From: Culturomica massiliensis
GTDB lineage: Bacteria > Bacteroidota > Bacteroidia > Bacteroidales > Marinifilaceae
Reading direction: 5' to 3'
Assembly: GCF_900091655.1 (NCBI RefSeq)
Contig: NZ_LT594621.1
Coordinates: 3,878,639 to 3,942,638, forward strand
Length of the DNA stretch: 64,000 bases
A model generated the notes under the pieces. That model was not told the origin of the DNA. It made no database searches and saw only the letters and a program-made list of their open reading frames with translations. Of this stretch, positions 21,612 to 34,200 are shown one piece after another. The translations under genes and the position numbers were made by a program. The first letter of the stretch is position 1; each line of letters opens with the position of its first letter.

Positions 21612-24600
21612 ATGAAAAATAAAGGCAGTTTTTGCAGGTTCTTTTTTTTATGCTGTTTGATTCTTTATTGGAGTAGTACTCAGGTATATGCTGCAAAAGA
21701 AGATATGGACGGGATACGTAAGCAGGCTGTGGAGGTATTTGCCCGGCTCGATCAGATGGATAATTTTGTGGAAAGTCTTTCTCTGGCAGACATGAATGTG
21801 TTTCCGGTTGGAATGAAAAGAACGGTCAGTAATGTCAACTACGCTTTGGCTATCAGTAGTATCCAGTTTTTTCAGGAGTACGCAGAGCTGGCTATATGGG
21901 GAAGAGCAATTATTCCGCAAGGTGAAGAAGGCGATAAGATACTGTTTTTCGGTGCTCAGGGGATCAAATTATCGAACGAAGGGGATATTGTCGGGGATGC
22001 CCGGTTGGTATTGCTTGGGGATATTACCATCCCGATTAATAACGGAGCTGCTTCTCTGGTGCTGAAAGGCGGGTTTAATCTTTTGTCCGGTATAGGGGAT
22101 CAACAAACTTATATGTCTATCGATTGCCAGGGGTTTAAAGAACTTGGCCTTACTGCAGATTTAATTCTTTCAGATAAATTAGTCCGTAAAGTAGATGAAA
22201 ATGGTAATTGCAATGCATTGGATTCGAAAGTAATGGCTTCTTTTTCTACGATTGTTCAGGATTGGAATGATATGGTCGTATCTTTATCATTGCCCCGGTT
22301 CGAGATCATCGGTTTGAATGGGTTTATGTTTCAGGCCCGGGATGCAATCTTTGATTTTAGTGATACCCGGAATGCCGATAATATCAGTTATCCTTACGGG
22401 TATCAGGAACAATATATGATTCCCGGTAATGAAAATTTGTGGAAGGGGGTTTATATCAATGAATTGAGTATAACATTACCCCGGCAATTTACTTCCCGTC
22501 GGGATACAAGTAAAAGAGTGAGTTTTATTTCCCACCACATGCTTTTCGATAATAATGGGATATCGGGGATTTTTGAGGCACAGAACGTTTTGGCTTTTGA
22601 TAACGGGACTGCAGGGGGATGGCCTTTTTCTGTGGAAAGATTTTCAATAGAATTGATCGCAAATCATTTGAATGGTGCCGGGTTTGGAGGACAGATCGGT
22701 TTACCTGTGGCTGAAAAGTCCCCTTTGAATTACGATGCTTATATTTCACCGGATAACGAATATATGCTTCGGATATCGAAGTCTGAAACGATGAAATTCA
22801 GTATATGGGCTGCTGAGGCGGAGTTGTTACCGAATTCGTATGTGGAGATGAAAGTAAAAGACGGACGTTTCCGTCCGGAGGCGATGTTGAGCGGTTCTCT
22901 CATGATAAAAGCAGGGATGCAGGGAGGAGAGGGGGATGTGACAGTGGCCGAGTTGAAAGGTATTAAATTTCAACAAATGCATTTGAAAACCGAATCCCCC
23001 TATTTTATGGTGCAATATCTGGGATATGACGGTGATTTTTCTGTAAAAGGATTTCCTTTATCGGTAGGCAGGATAGAATTAAAAACGGCTGGCTTAACAG
23101 CAGAATTAGGATTTGATGCAAAACTGGCTTTAGGAGCTTCTCCTTTTTCCATTGCCGGGGATACCCGCCTGGGAATTGTAGGTAAGATGAAACAGGACCG
23201 CGGTTTACAGAGTTGGGAATATGATCATCTGAATATATCGGCGATACAGGTTAATACCTCTTTTGCCGGAGTATTTGCCGTCAGGGGAAGCCTGACTCTG
23301 TTGAATAATGATCCGCTATATGGGGATGGATTTGCCGGAAATATGGATTTGGAGCTGACTTGCCTGGAAGGTGTCGGGATGAAGGCCCGGGCTATGTTTG
23401 GTAAAAAAGATTTCCGCTATTGGCTGGTGGACGGGAGTGTGATGTTCGGGAAGAGCGGCATTACGGTTTTTCCTCCTGCATTCAATTTGAGCGGGATCGG
23501 CGGCGGGGCTTATTATAAAATGGCACAACGGGGAATGGGGGAATCGGCATTGCCTACAGGCACGGTGTATGTTCCGGATGAAAAGCGTGGATTCGGGTTT
23601 AAAGCTGCCGTTATGTTTAATATCGGAAATCCGGATGTGGTCAGCGGGGAAGCCGACTTTGAAATAGCTTTTAACGATAAGGGAGGATTGGCTTATATCG
23701 GTTTTTTCGGACAAGTGAAAGTTCTGGGAAAAATCCCCGGTATGGATAATATTCAAAGTGCGGTAAAAAATAAATTGACAGCGCTGGCAGCGGTTGAAAA
23801 CAATTATTTGGCATCACATCCGGGGATTAGTTCCGGCTTGAATAAATTACAGAAATATAAATTATATCAACCGGCCGATGCCGCATTGGATATATATTCG
23901 GATAAGGAGAGTTTGGGAAAAAGCGGGTTCCTGGCTGCCATGGGGATTCAATACGACTTTAATCAGAAATGTTTACATGCAACTTTTGATTTGTATGTCA
24001 ATGTATTGGCCGGTTTGATAAAGGGGCGGGGGCAAAATAATAATGCCGGACATTCAGTGTTGCATATAGAAAAAGGAAATTGGTATTTTCATATGGGAAC
24101 TCCTTCCAACCGGTTAGGTATAGAAATGAATTTGCTGAATCTGATAAAAATAAAATCGGGCGCTTATTTTATGACCGGTTCTCATTTGGAAGGTTCACCG
24201 CCACCGCCTCAGCAGGTGGCCGATATTTTGGGTGTCGAGTTGAGACAACTCGATTATATGCGGGATATGAATGCATTGGAGGCAGGCGGCGGTTTTGCTT
24301 TCGGCGCGGATGTCAGTGTGGCAACCGGGGATATTACTTTTCTGATTTTATATGCGAATTTCCAGGCGGGACTCGGTTTTGATATTATGTTGAAGGATTA
24401 CGGACAGGCTGAGTGTAATGGGCGGCGTGGTCCGGTGGGAATCGATGGGTGGTATGCAAACGGACAGGCGTATGCTTACTTGCAGGGAGAAGCCGGTGTC
24501 AGTTTGAAGCTTTTGTTTATCAGGAAAAAAATACCCATCATTAAGGCCGGAGCAGCGACCTTATTTCAGGCTAAGCTGCCCAATCCGACCTGGTTCGTAG

Positions 24601-26138
24601 GGTATCTGGGGATGAAGATCGATATATTAGGCGGTTTGATCCGCGGAAATATGCGCCTTAAGATCAAATTGGGAGAAGAGTGTGAGCTTGTCTTGCCGGG
24701 AGGCAGTCCTATCGGTGTACCTATCATCAATGATATAAAGCCGGTTGCAGAAGAAACGGATGTGGATGTTTTTGCTGCTCCGCAGGTTGCCTTCAATATG
24801 CCGATGAATAAGTCTTTTTTAATGGAAGATAATAACGGTGAGATTAAAAATTACAGATTCATACTGGATAAATTTATCGTTTCCGAGGAAGGTAAGGAAA
24901 TACCGGGTAAATTGGAATGGAATACGTCGCGTAATCTGGTGACCTTTTATTCGCATGATATATTACCTCCGCAGAAGTTGTTGAAGGTGAACGTCGAAGT
25001 CGGATTTGAAGAATACCGGAATAATCGTTGGGAGGTGGTGTACACAGGAGGGCAGAAGGCACGGGAAAAAATGGAAATCGGCTTTACGACGGGTACTGCA
25101 CCTGATAATATACCGTTACAGAATATTGAATATTGTTATCCGGTGATAGATCAAAGGTATTATTTGTCCGGTGAAGGCACCCGGGGGTATGTTCAACTCA
25201 AGAGGGGACAACCTTATTTGTTCTCTGCTGATTTCAAACATGAAATTCACATTACTGATGAGAACGGACAGAGCATAAATACTTCTTTCCGTTACGATGC
25301 CGGCATAAACTGTCTGGTTTATCAGATGCCGGGACTTTCTAAGGCAAGTACTTATTCTCTCGGTATTGTTACCCTGCCGAAAAAAGGAACGGGGGGAACG
25401 GCTGATATCCGGGAGGAACGGTTGACGATCGGTGGTTCGGGTGATGATGATGTCACGATAAGAAGTGCAAAAGCGAATGCGGTGACCCAGACCGCGAACG
25501 GAAAAATAATCCTGGAATATGCCTTCGGGACAAGTCGTTACGCTACTTTACGGGAAAAAATTGCAGGTATAAACAAAAGGATGCATTCGTTTTATGCGGA
25601 GGCCGGTTATGTGTATCTGGAATATATTCTGAATGACAGTGAGCCTTTTGATGCCGTTGATCTTGTCGGTACGGCATATAGCGGCAACAAACCTTTGGTA
25701 AAACCCTGGGCTACACTCGACGATGCTTTTTATAAGCAATGGATTTACCCGTTGGTATATAAAAATTATCCACTGGCCGGTAGTATTCGCATCAGGTACA
25801 GAGATACGGAAAAATGGGGAGTTCCGCCTGCCGGAGCCATACCGGTGAATTCAGTTTATCTTACATTATTGGAAAGTGATCCCGCTCACCACCGCCTGCG
25901 TGAGTATTTCCCTTATACTTATAATCTTTTCCGTGCTTACAACAGGGATTATTATGATCTGCGGGATCAGTTGGTAAACAGGTATATAGGTAAACCGGAA
26001 CTGTTGAAATACGCAGATTTTATCAATAACAATATACCGCCGTTTGAGTCCGGGAAATACCGGGTTAATTTCAGATTTATCCAGCCTGACGGACAGGCCG
26101 GAAGCAGCCGGTTGTTTGAATATGAATATACATTTTAA
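21612..26138 (+). CDS. Large secreted beta-rich protein of unknown function (1508 aa)
   Basis: The N-terminus has a signal peptide (MKNKGSFCRFFFLCCLILYW...VYAA). Residues ~60-1050 are a long series of beta-strands with Gly/Asp turns and repeated phrases such as GDITIPINNGAASLVLKGG and FSIAGDTRLGIVG, suggesting a continuous beta-sheet or groove. Residues ~1055-1170 look like an Ig-like (Big_5-type) domain (PQVAFNMPMNKSFLM...VEVGFEEYRNNRW). The C-terminal ~250 residues are unrecognised. No catalytic motif or T9SS tail is visible. It lies between the barrel gene (12 bp) and the FN3 gene (3 bp), so it is a core operon member. Confidence 0.7.
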   Translation: MKNKGSFCRFFFLCCLILYWSSTQVYAAKEDMDGIRKQAVEVFARLDQMDNFVESLSLADMNVFPVGMKRTVSNVNYALAISSIQFFQEYAELAIWGRAIIPQGEEGDKILFFGAQGIKLSNEGDIVGDARLVLLGDITIPINNGAASLVLKGGFNLLSGIGDQQTYMSIDCQGFKELGLTADLILSDKLVRKVDENGNCNALDSKVMASFSTIVQDWNDMVVSLSLPRFEIIGLNGFMFQARDAIFDFSDTRNADNISYPYGYQEQYMIPGNENLWKGVYINELSITLPRQFTSRRDTSKRVSFISHHMLFDNNGISGIFEAQNVLAFDNGTAGGWPFSVERFSIELIANHLNGAGFGGQIGLPVAEKSPLNYDAYISPDNEYMLRISKSETMKFSIWAAEAELLPNSYVEMKVKDGRFRPEAMLSGSLMIKAGMQGGEGDVTVAELKGIKFQQMHLKTESPYFMVQYLGYDGDFSVKGFPLSVGRIELKTAGLTAELGFDAKLALGASPFSIAGDTRLGIVGKMKQDRGLQSWEYDHLNISAIQVNTSFAGVFAVRGSLTLLNNDPLYGDGFAGNMDLELTCLEGVGMKARAMFGKKDFRYWLVDGSVMFGKSGITVFPPAFNLSGIGGGAYYKMAQRGMGESALPTGTVYVPDEKRGFGFKAAVMFNIGNPDVVSGEADFEIAFNDKGGLAYIGFFGQVKVLGKIPGMDNIQSAVKNKLTALAAVENNYLASHPGISSGLNKLQKYKLYQPADAALDIYSDKESLGKSGFLAAMGIQYDFNQKCLHATFDLYVNVLAGLIKGRGQNNNAGHSVLHIEKGNWYFHMGTPSNRLGIEMNLLNLIKIKSGAYFMTGSHLEGSPPPPQQVADILGVELRQLDYMRDMNALEAGGGFAFGADVSVATGDITFLILYANFQAGLGFDIMLKDYGQAECNGRRGPVGIDGWYANGQAYAYLQGEAGVSLKLLFIRKKIPIIKAGAATLFQAKLPNPTWFVGYLGMKIDILGGLIRGNMRLKIKLGEECELVLPGGSPIGVPIINDIKPVAEETDVDVFAAPQVAFNMPMNKSFLMEDNNGEIKNYRFILDKFIVSEEGKEIPGKLEWNTSRNLVTFYSHDILPPQKLLKVNVEVGFEEYRNNRWEVVYTGGQKAREKMEIGFTTGTAPDNIPLQNIEYCYPVIDQRYYLSGEGTRGYVQLKRGQPYLFSADFKHEIHITDENGQSINTSFRYDAGINCLVYQMPGLSKASTYSLGIVTLPKKGTGGTADIREERLTIGGSGDDDVTIRSAKANAVTQTANGKIILEYAFGTSRYATLREKIAGINKRMHSFYAEAGYVYLEYILNDSEPFDAVDLVGTAYSGNKPLVKPWATLDDAFYKQWIYPLVYKNYPLAGSIRIRYRDTEKWGVPPAGAIPVNSVYLTLLESDPAHHRLREYFPYTYNLFRAYNRDYYDLRDQLVNRYIGKPELLKYADFINNNIPPFESGKYRVNFRFIQPDGQAGSSRLFEYEYTF

Positions 26139-26141
26139 AAA

Positions 26142-28214
26142 ATGAAAAATATAATTATCGGGTTATTATTGCTTATAGGAGCGGATATGTGTGCGGTGGC
26201 ACAGGATTCGGCCAGTATCAGGGTACGCTATAGTGTACAGCAGGATGCCGTCTTATTGCGTTGGGGGGCCGATACGCCGTATGCCTGGAAAAAAACCAAC
26301 CGGTCCGGTTTCCGTATCGAGAGATATACGGTAAGCAGGGGAAAGGAGGTGCTGGTTGTTCCGGAGAAAAAGGTATTGGTAGAAGTATTGAAAGCTTTGC
26401 CCTTGCAGGAATGGATTCCCTATGTTGAAAGGGACGATAATGCGGGGATTATAGCTCAGGCACTTTATGGGGAAGACTTTCAGTTGACCGGTGAGGATTC
26501 ACAGGGATTTGCCCGTATGATTAATATGGCCCAGGAACTCGACCAGCGATTTACATTCTCGTTGTATGCCGCGGATCAGAACTTTGATATAGCTTGCCTG
26601 GCGGGGTGGGGATATAAAGATACTGATGTGAAAAAAGGTGAACGTTATCTGTACCGTATTGTTCCGGCAACCTATGAGGATAGTTGTCAAATCCGCCTGG
26701 GGTCGGCCTTTACCGGATTGGATGAATACCGGCCTCTCCCGCGTCCTCAGGAATTGGCAGCCGTGTGGAATAACAAATGTGTCATGCTGGCTTGGAATTA
26801 TTCAAACCTGGCTGATGTATATAACTCTTATTATATTGAAAAGTCTGTCGACGGAAAAAAATTTACCAGAATTGAAGGCCGGCCGGTATCGAGTATAGAT
26901 GAAAGACAAAAAGAAGGGGATCAGCGTTTGTTTTATGTAGACTCGCTTTCAGATAACCATACTACATTTTATTACCGGATCAGGGGAATTTCCACATTCG
27001 GAGAGCTTGGTCCGGTGTCCGATACTTTATCGGGAAAAGGGGTGAATATGCTGCCTTATGTCCCTGTTATCCGCAAATCCATAGTGAACGATAAGGGTGA
27101 ATTGGAAATGGAATGGCAGTTTGAAAATGAGGGAGAAAGTTTTATAGAAGGATTTCAGTTGAGAATGTCGGACAAGGCCAATGGTATTTATCGAACGGTG
27201 GCGGATGATATTTCCCCGTCGCAGCGGTCATTAAAATACGATAAACTCAATTCCGGCAGTTATTTCGTGATCAAAGCTGTGGCACTGGAAGGAGAATCCC
27301 GTTCTTCCTATCCTGTATTAATTCAGCCCCTGGATACTGTTCCGCCTGCTGTCCCTTTAGGGTTGCAGGGGAAAATAGATAGCCTGGGAATAGTAAAGTT
27401 GTCCTGGAATCCAAATACTGAATCCGATTTATTGGGTTATTTGGTCTACCGGGCATTTACCGGAACGGAGGAAGCTGTTCCGGTCGTAAAATATCCGGTA
27501 ACGGATACCTGCTATATAGATACCGTGGATAACTGGAACCTGAATCCTGTGGTTTATTATTATCTGGTTGCTGTTGATCAGCGTTATAACCAGTCTGATT
27601 TTTCGGAAAGACTGGATTTGGTTAAACCGGATTTTATACCTCCGGTATCTCCCGTTTTTTCAGATTATCATATCGGAACAGAAGGTGTCGAACTCAAATG
27701 GATTTGCAGTCCGTCGGAAGATGTAAGGGAACACCGGTTGTACCGTAAGGAAAAAGAAACGGGGGATACTGCCCGATGGGTGATTATACTGCCTGGAAAC
27801 CAGACTGACAGGTATAGGGATACGTCGGTACAGCCCGGTAAAAAATATGCCTATACGATTTTTGCCGTCGATAAGAGCGGTTTGGTGTCCCTGCCGACGC
27901 CGGCCCTGAACCTGGTTGTCCCGGGAGCTCTGAAGAAAAAAGAAGGTATTACCCGTTTGGATGCCGTTGTTGACAAAAAAAATTTACTGATAAAACTGGT
28001 GTGGAAATCGGATTTGAAAGAAGTAAAGAATTATGAAATATACAAAAGCGAAGGGGATGCACCTTATACGCTATGGAAGGTTGTAGCCGGATGGCAGCGG
28101 GAATTGTTGGATGAGGATGTTGCAGTAAGTATGCAGTATCGTTATATGATACGTGCATTATTTGAAAACGGAGGAAATTCCCGGATTCGTGAAATAATAA
28201 TTAAAGGATTATGA
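26142..28214 (+). CDS. Secreted fibronectin type III repeat protein
   Basis: 690 residues with a signal peptide (MKNIIIGLLLLIGADMCAVAQ). An N-terminal ~190 residues of unknown fold are followed by about five FN3-type sandwiches (around 195-300, 305-400, 405-495, 500-595 and 600-690). Each has the pattern VxLxWxxx...xYxIYRxxxG and YxYxIxAVDxxG. The start is 3 bp after the previous stop. Its own stop overlaps the start of the SprB-repeat gene by 4 bp (ATGA), so the two are translationally coupled. It is probably a surface or periplasmic scaffold; no enzyme motif is seen. Confidence 0.78.
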   Translation: MKNIIIGLLLLIGADMCAVAQDSASIRVRYSVQQDAVLLRWGADTPYAWKKTNRSGFRIERYTVSRGKEVLVVPEKKVLVEVLKALPLQEWIPYVERDDNAGIIAQALYGEDFQLTGEDSQGFARMINMAQELDQRFTFSLYAADQNFDIACLAGWGYKDTDVKKGERYLYRIVPATYEDSCQIRLGSAFTGLDEYRPLPRPQELAAVWNNKCVMLAWNYSNLADVYNSYYIEKSVDGKKFTRIEGRPVSSIDERQKEGDQRLFYVDSLSDNHTTFYYRIRGISTFGELGPVSDTLSGKGVNMLPYVPVIRKSIVNDKGELEMEWQFENEGESFIEGFQLRMSDKANGIYRTVADDISPSQRSLKYDKLNSGSYFVIKAVALEGESRSSYPVLIQPLDTVPPAVPLGLQGKIDSLGIVKLSWNPNTESDLLGYLVYRAFTGTEEAVPVVKYPVTDTCYIDTVDNWNLNPVVYYYLVAVDQRYNQSDFSERLDLVKPDFIPPVSPVFSDYHIGTEGVELKWICSPSEDVREHRLYRKEKETGDTARWVIILPGNQTDRYRDTSVQPGKKYAYTIFAVDKSGLVSLPTPALNLVVPGALKKKEGITRLDAVVDKKNLLIKLVWKSDLKEVKNYEIYKSEGDAPYTLWKVVAGWQRELLDEDVAVSMQYRYMIRALFENGGNSRIREIIIKGL

Positions 28215-31200
28215 AAAAGTTCGTTTATTCCTGGATAAGTTTGGGAATATGGTTTATAATCGTATTTCAGGTAAATATCGGCAGGTTGTATGCCCAATCT
28301 TCGGATAGCCTTGCTGTCTGTCTGACGGATGAAATAATTACGGAGAATAGTCCCGATTTGAAAAATCCCGTAGAAGCGAATACGCAATCGGCAACACCTT
28401 TGGCTGCAAATAGCCTGAATTATGAGATTTGGTTTGATTTTGAAATATTGGCACCTAAGCCTATGTCCTATCATAAGGACAATAAATTTTCTTTATATGT
28501 ACAATTTGAGGGTGAATCCATGTGGGTTTTTCAAGGTAATGTAAATTTGAATAGTACTTCAACGACGGTTCCCCGGAAGTTAAATTACAGACTTGTAACG
28601 AATGGAAAAAAGCTGATTAACTTTAAAACGGTATCCCGTAACAGATCTGCTGACGATAAGCGGGAAGGAACGTTGACAGTTAGTATGGATAACTGGGCAT
28701 TATTCGGGGGCTGTTCGGAAACCGTTGCTCCCGACGATTTCCAAAAACAAACACCTGTTTTATTTGGGTATAACGCTAAATTGATTATAAAAAGAGTTCC
28801 TGTAAATCCGGTTTTGTCTTCTTATCCTGCTGATCATACTTTAACGAATGAAAATTATGTGCGTATAAAAACGGATTTTTCAGATGACTTTTTGTATCGG
28901 TGGGATTGGTATTATAGTTATCAATTGACTGAAAATAAATGGGACAGATTGGGAGCTAGCGTGGAGGTTGATGTCAATTATTATAGGGTAGGTGGAAACA
29001 GTACGTCTGATTTTCTTGATAATGTGAAACAGAAAAGAAAGATGACGGTCAGGGCAGGTAATCCCTGTCTTACCGGTAATGAAAAAGATAATTCCAAATA
29101 TGCCGGTACGCTTGTTTTAGATTTGAAAATAGAGGCTCCGACAATAAGTGCTTATTCAATTCAGGTAACCCCACCGAAATGTGCCGGAGGAAAAGACGGT
29201 CAGGTAAAAATTCCTTTTTATCGGAAATTATTTCCCGATGAGGCGGAACAATTGACGTTGACTAATCTGGATGATCCTTTGGGATATAAGCCGTCTATTA
29301 CTCTGAGGAATGAGGAAAATTTCGTGATTTTTACGGGATTGAGTGCCGGTCGGTACGAAGTGAAATATACCAACGGTTATATTCTGAATTCGACAATACC
29401 GAGTTATATTGGTGATGAATACAGACATAAAGCGCAGTTCACCGTTTCCGATCCTCCGAAATTATCATTATCCGGTTTAAATAAGACGGATGTTCATTGT
29501 AAAGGCGGAAGCGATGGAACGATAACTTTTACACCGACGGGTGGGACGGGAGATATCAGGGCGTGGTATACGACTGCGGCATCCTATCCTGTGACACGGG
29601 ATGCTGTTTCTGTTGTTCCCGGGCTTGCTGCTGCCAATTATACCGTAGAATTGAGGGATGCCAATGATTGCCGGATGACGGATGCTGCCTGGAAGGTAAA
29701 TATAGCACAACCGGCAACGGGCGTAAGTCTTCAGGAATTATCCAAAACCGATCCCCGGGGATACGGATTGACGGATGGAGCTATCGAGGTCATTGCCAGG
29801 GGAGGTACGGGCGGTTTTACTTATTCCTGGCAAAAAAACGGTCAGCCTGTGTCCGGAAGTGGCAGTAAACTGACCGGTTTAGGTGACGGCAGGTATAAAA
29901 TTACAGTTAAAGATGCCAATTACAATAAAGTCAGTCCGGTTACGGCAGTAAATCTGGCCGGATGCCAGAGTACTGTAGATATAGAGCTTCGCCAACCCGA
30001 TCTTTTGTCGGTTTCTATCGGTAAAACCGGAGATATCAGTTGTTACGGCCTTTTAGACGGAGTACTGAGGGCGACAGCCACGGGAGGAGTCGGGGGATAC
30101 CGTTATGAATGGTATAAATCGGTCGGTGGTTCATGGGCTAAATTACGCTATACGACAGCTGAAGTGTCCGGTTTGGATGCGGGTGTTTACCGGGCCTTTG
30201 TTTTCGATAGAAATGATATTAAAGCAGTTTCTGCAAATTATACCCTGACACAACCCGATCCGGTCCGGATTGCTTTTAAAACGGCCGAACCGGCTTGTTA
30301 TGGCGGTAGCGATGGGAGAATAGAGGCTGTCGTTACCGGAGGGAACGGGGGCTATACATACACATGGCCGGGTAATCCGGGCACAAGTTCCGTTATCTAT
30401 GGAGAAGCACAGAACTATGTGGTAAAAGTCAAAGACCGTAAGGATTGCCGCGCAGAAAACAATGTTACAATCGGGCAGCCTGCTCGTCTGACTGCAACCG
30501 CCCAGGTGGTTTTGCCTGCGTCGGCTAATGCTTCGGACGGAAAAATTACGGTCTCTCCTTCAGGGGGGACACCGGGATATCATTACCGTTGGGATTACCG
30601 GAATGCTGTTTCCAATCCTTTGACGGGTATTCCTGCGGATAGTGTGCCTTACCGGGTGGTGGTAAAAGATGCCCATGATTGCCGGACAGAGTTGAATCCG
30701 CGTGTAATTTATCCTTTGGGAGTCAGGCTTGTCGTGAAAAAAGTGATTTCCTGCAAGGGAGATAGGGACGGTTTATTGGAAGCGATGCCGGAAGGCGGTG
30801 TCAGCCGGTATTACCGTTATCAGTGGTATCAGTGGTCAAACGGTGCTTTTTCTCTTATTTCGGGGAATGGGAAAGTATCACAGGGTGTTGGTAGCGGAAG
30901 ATATCAGGTAAAGGTAACGGATTCTGAAAATAACACTGCTACGGCAGAAATTACGATTACAGAGCCCCCCTTATTACAGGCTACGGCTCAGATTACGTTA
31001 CCCTCTTCTGCTGCCGGCTCGGATGGTCGCATTGCTGTTTCTCCTTCGGGAGGTACACCGGGCTATTATTACCGTTGGGATTACCGGAATGCCGTTTCCA
31101 ACCCTTTGACGGGCATTCCTGCGGATAGTGTGCCTTACCGGGTGGTGGTAAAGGATGCCCATGATTGCCGGATAGAACTGGAACCGCGTGTAATTTATCC

Positions 31201-34200
31201 ATTGGGAGTAAAGCTTGTTGTGAAAAAAGTGATTTCCTGTAAGGGAGATCGTGACGGCTTATTGGAAGCAATGCCGGAAGGCGGTGTCAGCCGCTACTAC
31301 CGCTATCAGTGGTTTAAATCCGGGAACGGTGGTTTTCAGGAAATAGAAGGGAACGGAAAAATTTCAGCCCCGCTAGAGGCTGGAACCTATCGGGTTAAAG
31401 TTACCGATAGTGAAAATAATTCGGTAACGACGGATAGGGTGCTCACAGAACCTGATTTCTTAACGGCTGTATTTACGGTGGATATCCCTTCCGGCCCGAC
31501 GGTTTCTGATGGAAAAATAACTGTTTTCCCGGCGGGCGGAACTCCCTATACGGACGGTTCATACCGGTATTTCTGGGATTACCGGAATTCCGTTTCCAAT
31601 CCTTTGACAGACTTGCCTGCCGATAGTGTGCCTTACCGGGTGGTGGTGAAAGATGCTCATCAGTGTGAAATAGAACTCAATCCCCGGATATTGTATCCGC
31701 TTATGGTCGGCATTCGGGAAAAACAACCGGTGTCTTGTTACGGCCGGACAGACGGGCGTTTGGAAGCCCTGGCCGAAGGCGGTGTCAGCAGCATTTATTT
31801 TTATAAATGGTATAAAAGGGAAAATGACGGATTCCGGGAAATAGCCGGAGAAGAGTCTGTTTCAGAACCTTTGGGAGATGGGATTTATCGGGTGGAAGTT
31901 CGGGACTCCGAACATAATCAAGCCGTTTCGCAGGAATTTATATTCAGGCAACCCGACTCGCTCCGATTGAAATTCGGGCATCTTGATCCGTTGTGTAAAG
32001 ACGACCGGAATGGCTGGATAAATGCTTTGGTTGAAGGTGGAACCGAACCTTATCATTACCTGTGGGAAGATAAGACGGATTTTGATGCTTTTAACCGCAG
32101 TAATCTGGCCTGTGGTTTTTATAAGGTAACAGTTACCGATTCACACGGCTGTCAGCTCACCGGACGGGACTCCCTGACAGAGCCGGATAGTCTTCTGGTC
32201 ACCCACGAAGTCCGGTTTCCGTCTGTTTTTAGCGGGACGGACGGAACGATCCGCTTATTTCCGAAAGGCGGAACCGAACCGTACCGGTATGAATGGACAT
32301 ATAATCATTCAACGGATAATCCACTGGCGGGATTGGCTGCCAGTGATACGCCTTATGAAGTTACGGTAACCGATGCTCACGGTTGTACTGTGAGCGATAC
32401 GCCCCGGATGTACAATCCGCTTATCGTGGAAATTCAGGTACGTGATTCGATCAGTTGTTACGGCCGTTTGGATGGTCGTCTGGCTGCGGTGTTTGCCGGA
32501 GGTGTGGGTGCCCCTCATGATTTCGAATGGTTTAAAAAAGACCGTGAAGGTCATTTCAGGAAAACCGGAGCAAACGATAGTATCTTATACGGGGTTGCGG
32601 ATGGAGAATATCGGGTGAGTGTCCGGGATCGTAGCGATAGCCTGGCGGTATCGGATGTATTTGTTTTCCGTCATCCGGATTCTTTGCAATTACAATTCCG
32701 TCATCATTTCCCGCTTTGTAAGCATGATGCCAATGGGTGGACGGAGGCTTTGGCGGATGGAGGTACTACCCCTTACCGCTATTACTGGGAAGATATTGAC
32801 CGGGAGGATGCTGCTTTGCGGGCCGGTCTTGAAGACGGCGTTTATAAAGCAGTGGTTACCGACCGGCGCGGATGTGTCGTTTCGGCAACCGATACCCTGA
32901 CGGAGCCGGACAGCCTGATCGTGAGGCATAAGGTAGATTTTCCCTCCGTATATGGCGGTGACGATGGAATGGTAGCGGTCAGCCCGGAAGGTGGTACAAA
33001 GCCTTATCGTTATGCCTGGGATTACAATCATTCAGTCGCTAATCCGCTGACCGGTTTGTCGGCAATGGCAGATCCGCTTCATGTTGTCGTAACGGATGCT
33101 CATGGCTGTCAGGTTGTCGATTCTGTCCGGATGTATAATCCGATAACCATAGAATTGGAAGAGAGCGGAGTGATCATCTGTTCGGGGCAGACCAATGCAG
33201 AGCTGACTGCCCATGTGAAAGGCGGTGCCGGACGACCTTACCGTTTCGAATGGTATTTTGTAGAAGAAGATCTTTTGACAGGGTTTACAGAAACGGATTC
33301 CTTATTGAAATCCGTCGGTGTCGGTACTTACCGTGTGGCGGCATTCGATAGCGTGGGAAATCTGGGATGGTCGGCTGATTATACGATTTATTCGCCCGAT
33401 TCCTTGCGTCTGGAATTTGAAATAGGTCATTTACCTTGTAAATACGATCGGAAAGGTTGGATTCAGGCCATCCCCTTAGGGGGTGAAGCGCCTTATCGCT
33501 TAGATTGGTTCGATGGCTCGGCGGATACCCGGATCGAGCACCTGGAAGAGGGGCGTTATGAAGTAAAACTAACAGATAAACGGGGATGTTTCGTTACTAA
33601 AAAAGTGAAAATTAATTCTCCGGATGAATTGCTGCTCAGTATGGATTACAGACAGCCGCTCGGATGGCAGCGGGATGACGGGATGATTTGGGTAACACCC
33701 GTCGGTGGTACACAACCCTATCGTTATGAATGGCACGGTTGGGAAAACGACCGGGATACATTGGAAGGTATTCCTGCCGGTAATTATACGGTAACGGTAA
33801 CCGATAGCCACCAGTGTAATAAGAGTATTTCAGCTACCGTTACTGAGCCGTCTTTACTCGAAGTAACTGTTTCCTGTGTCCGGATTATTTCCTGTTACGG
33901 GGTGCCGGATGGTATATTGCGGGCTACCGCCTGTGGTGGTGTCGGTAACTACCGGTATGATTGGTATCGTTTGTCCGGGCGTCATGCTGATTTTATGGTT
34001 TCGGGTATAAATTGTGAGCAGCTTCCTGCCGGAGAGTATAAGGTGAAAGTGACGGACGGCAACGGGATTACAGCCTGGTCGGAGGTATACCGCCTCGTTC
34101 AGCCGGAACTTCTGCAGGCCGCCGTGACCGTTTCGGCCTTGCTTTGTAAAGGAGATACCGATGGGAAGGCCGGGGCCGTAGTGAATGGCGGGACTTTGCC

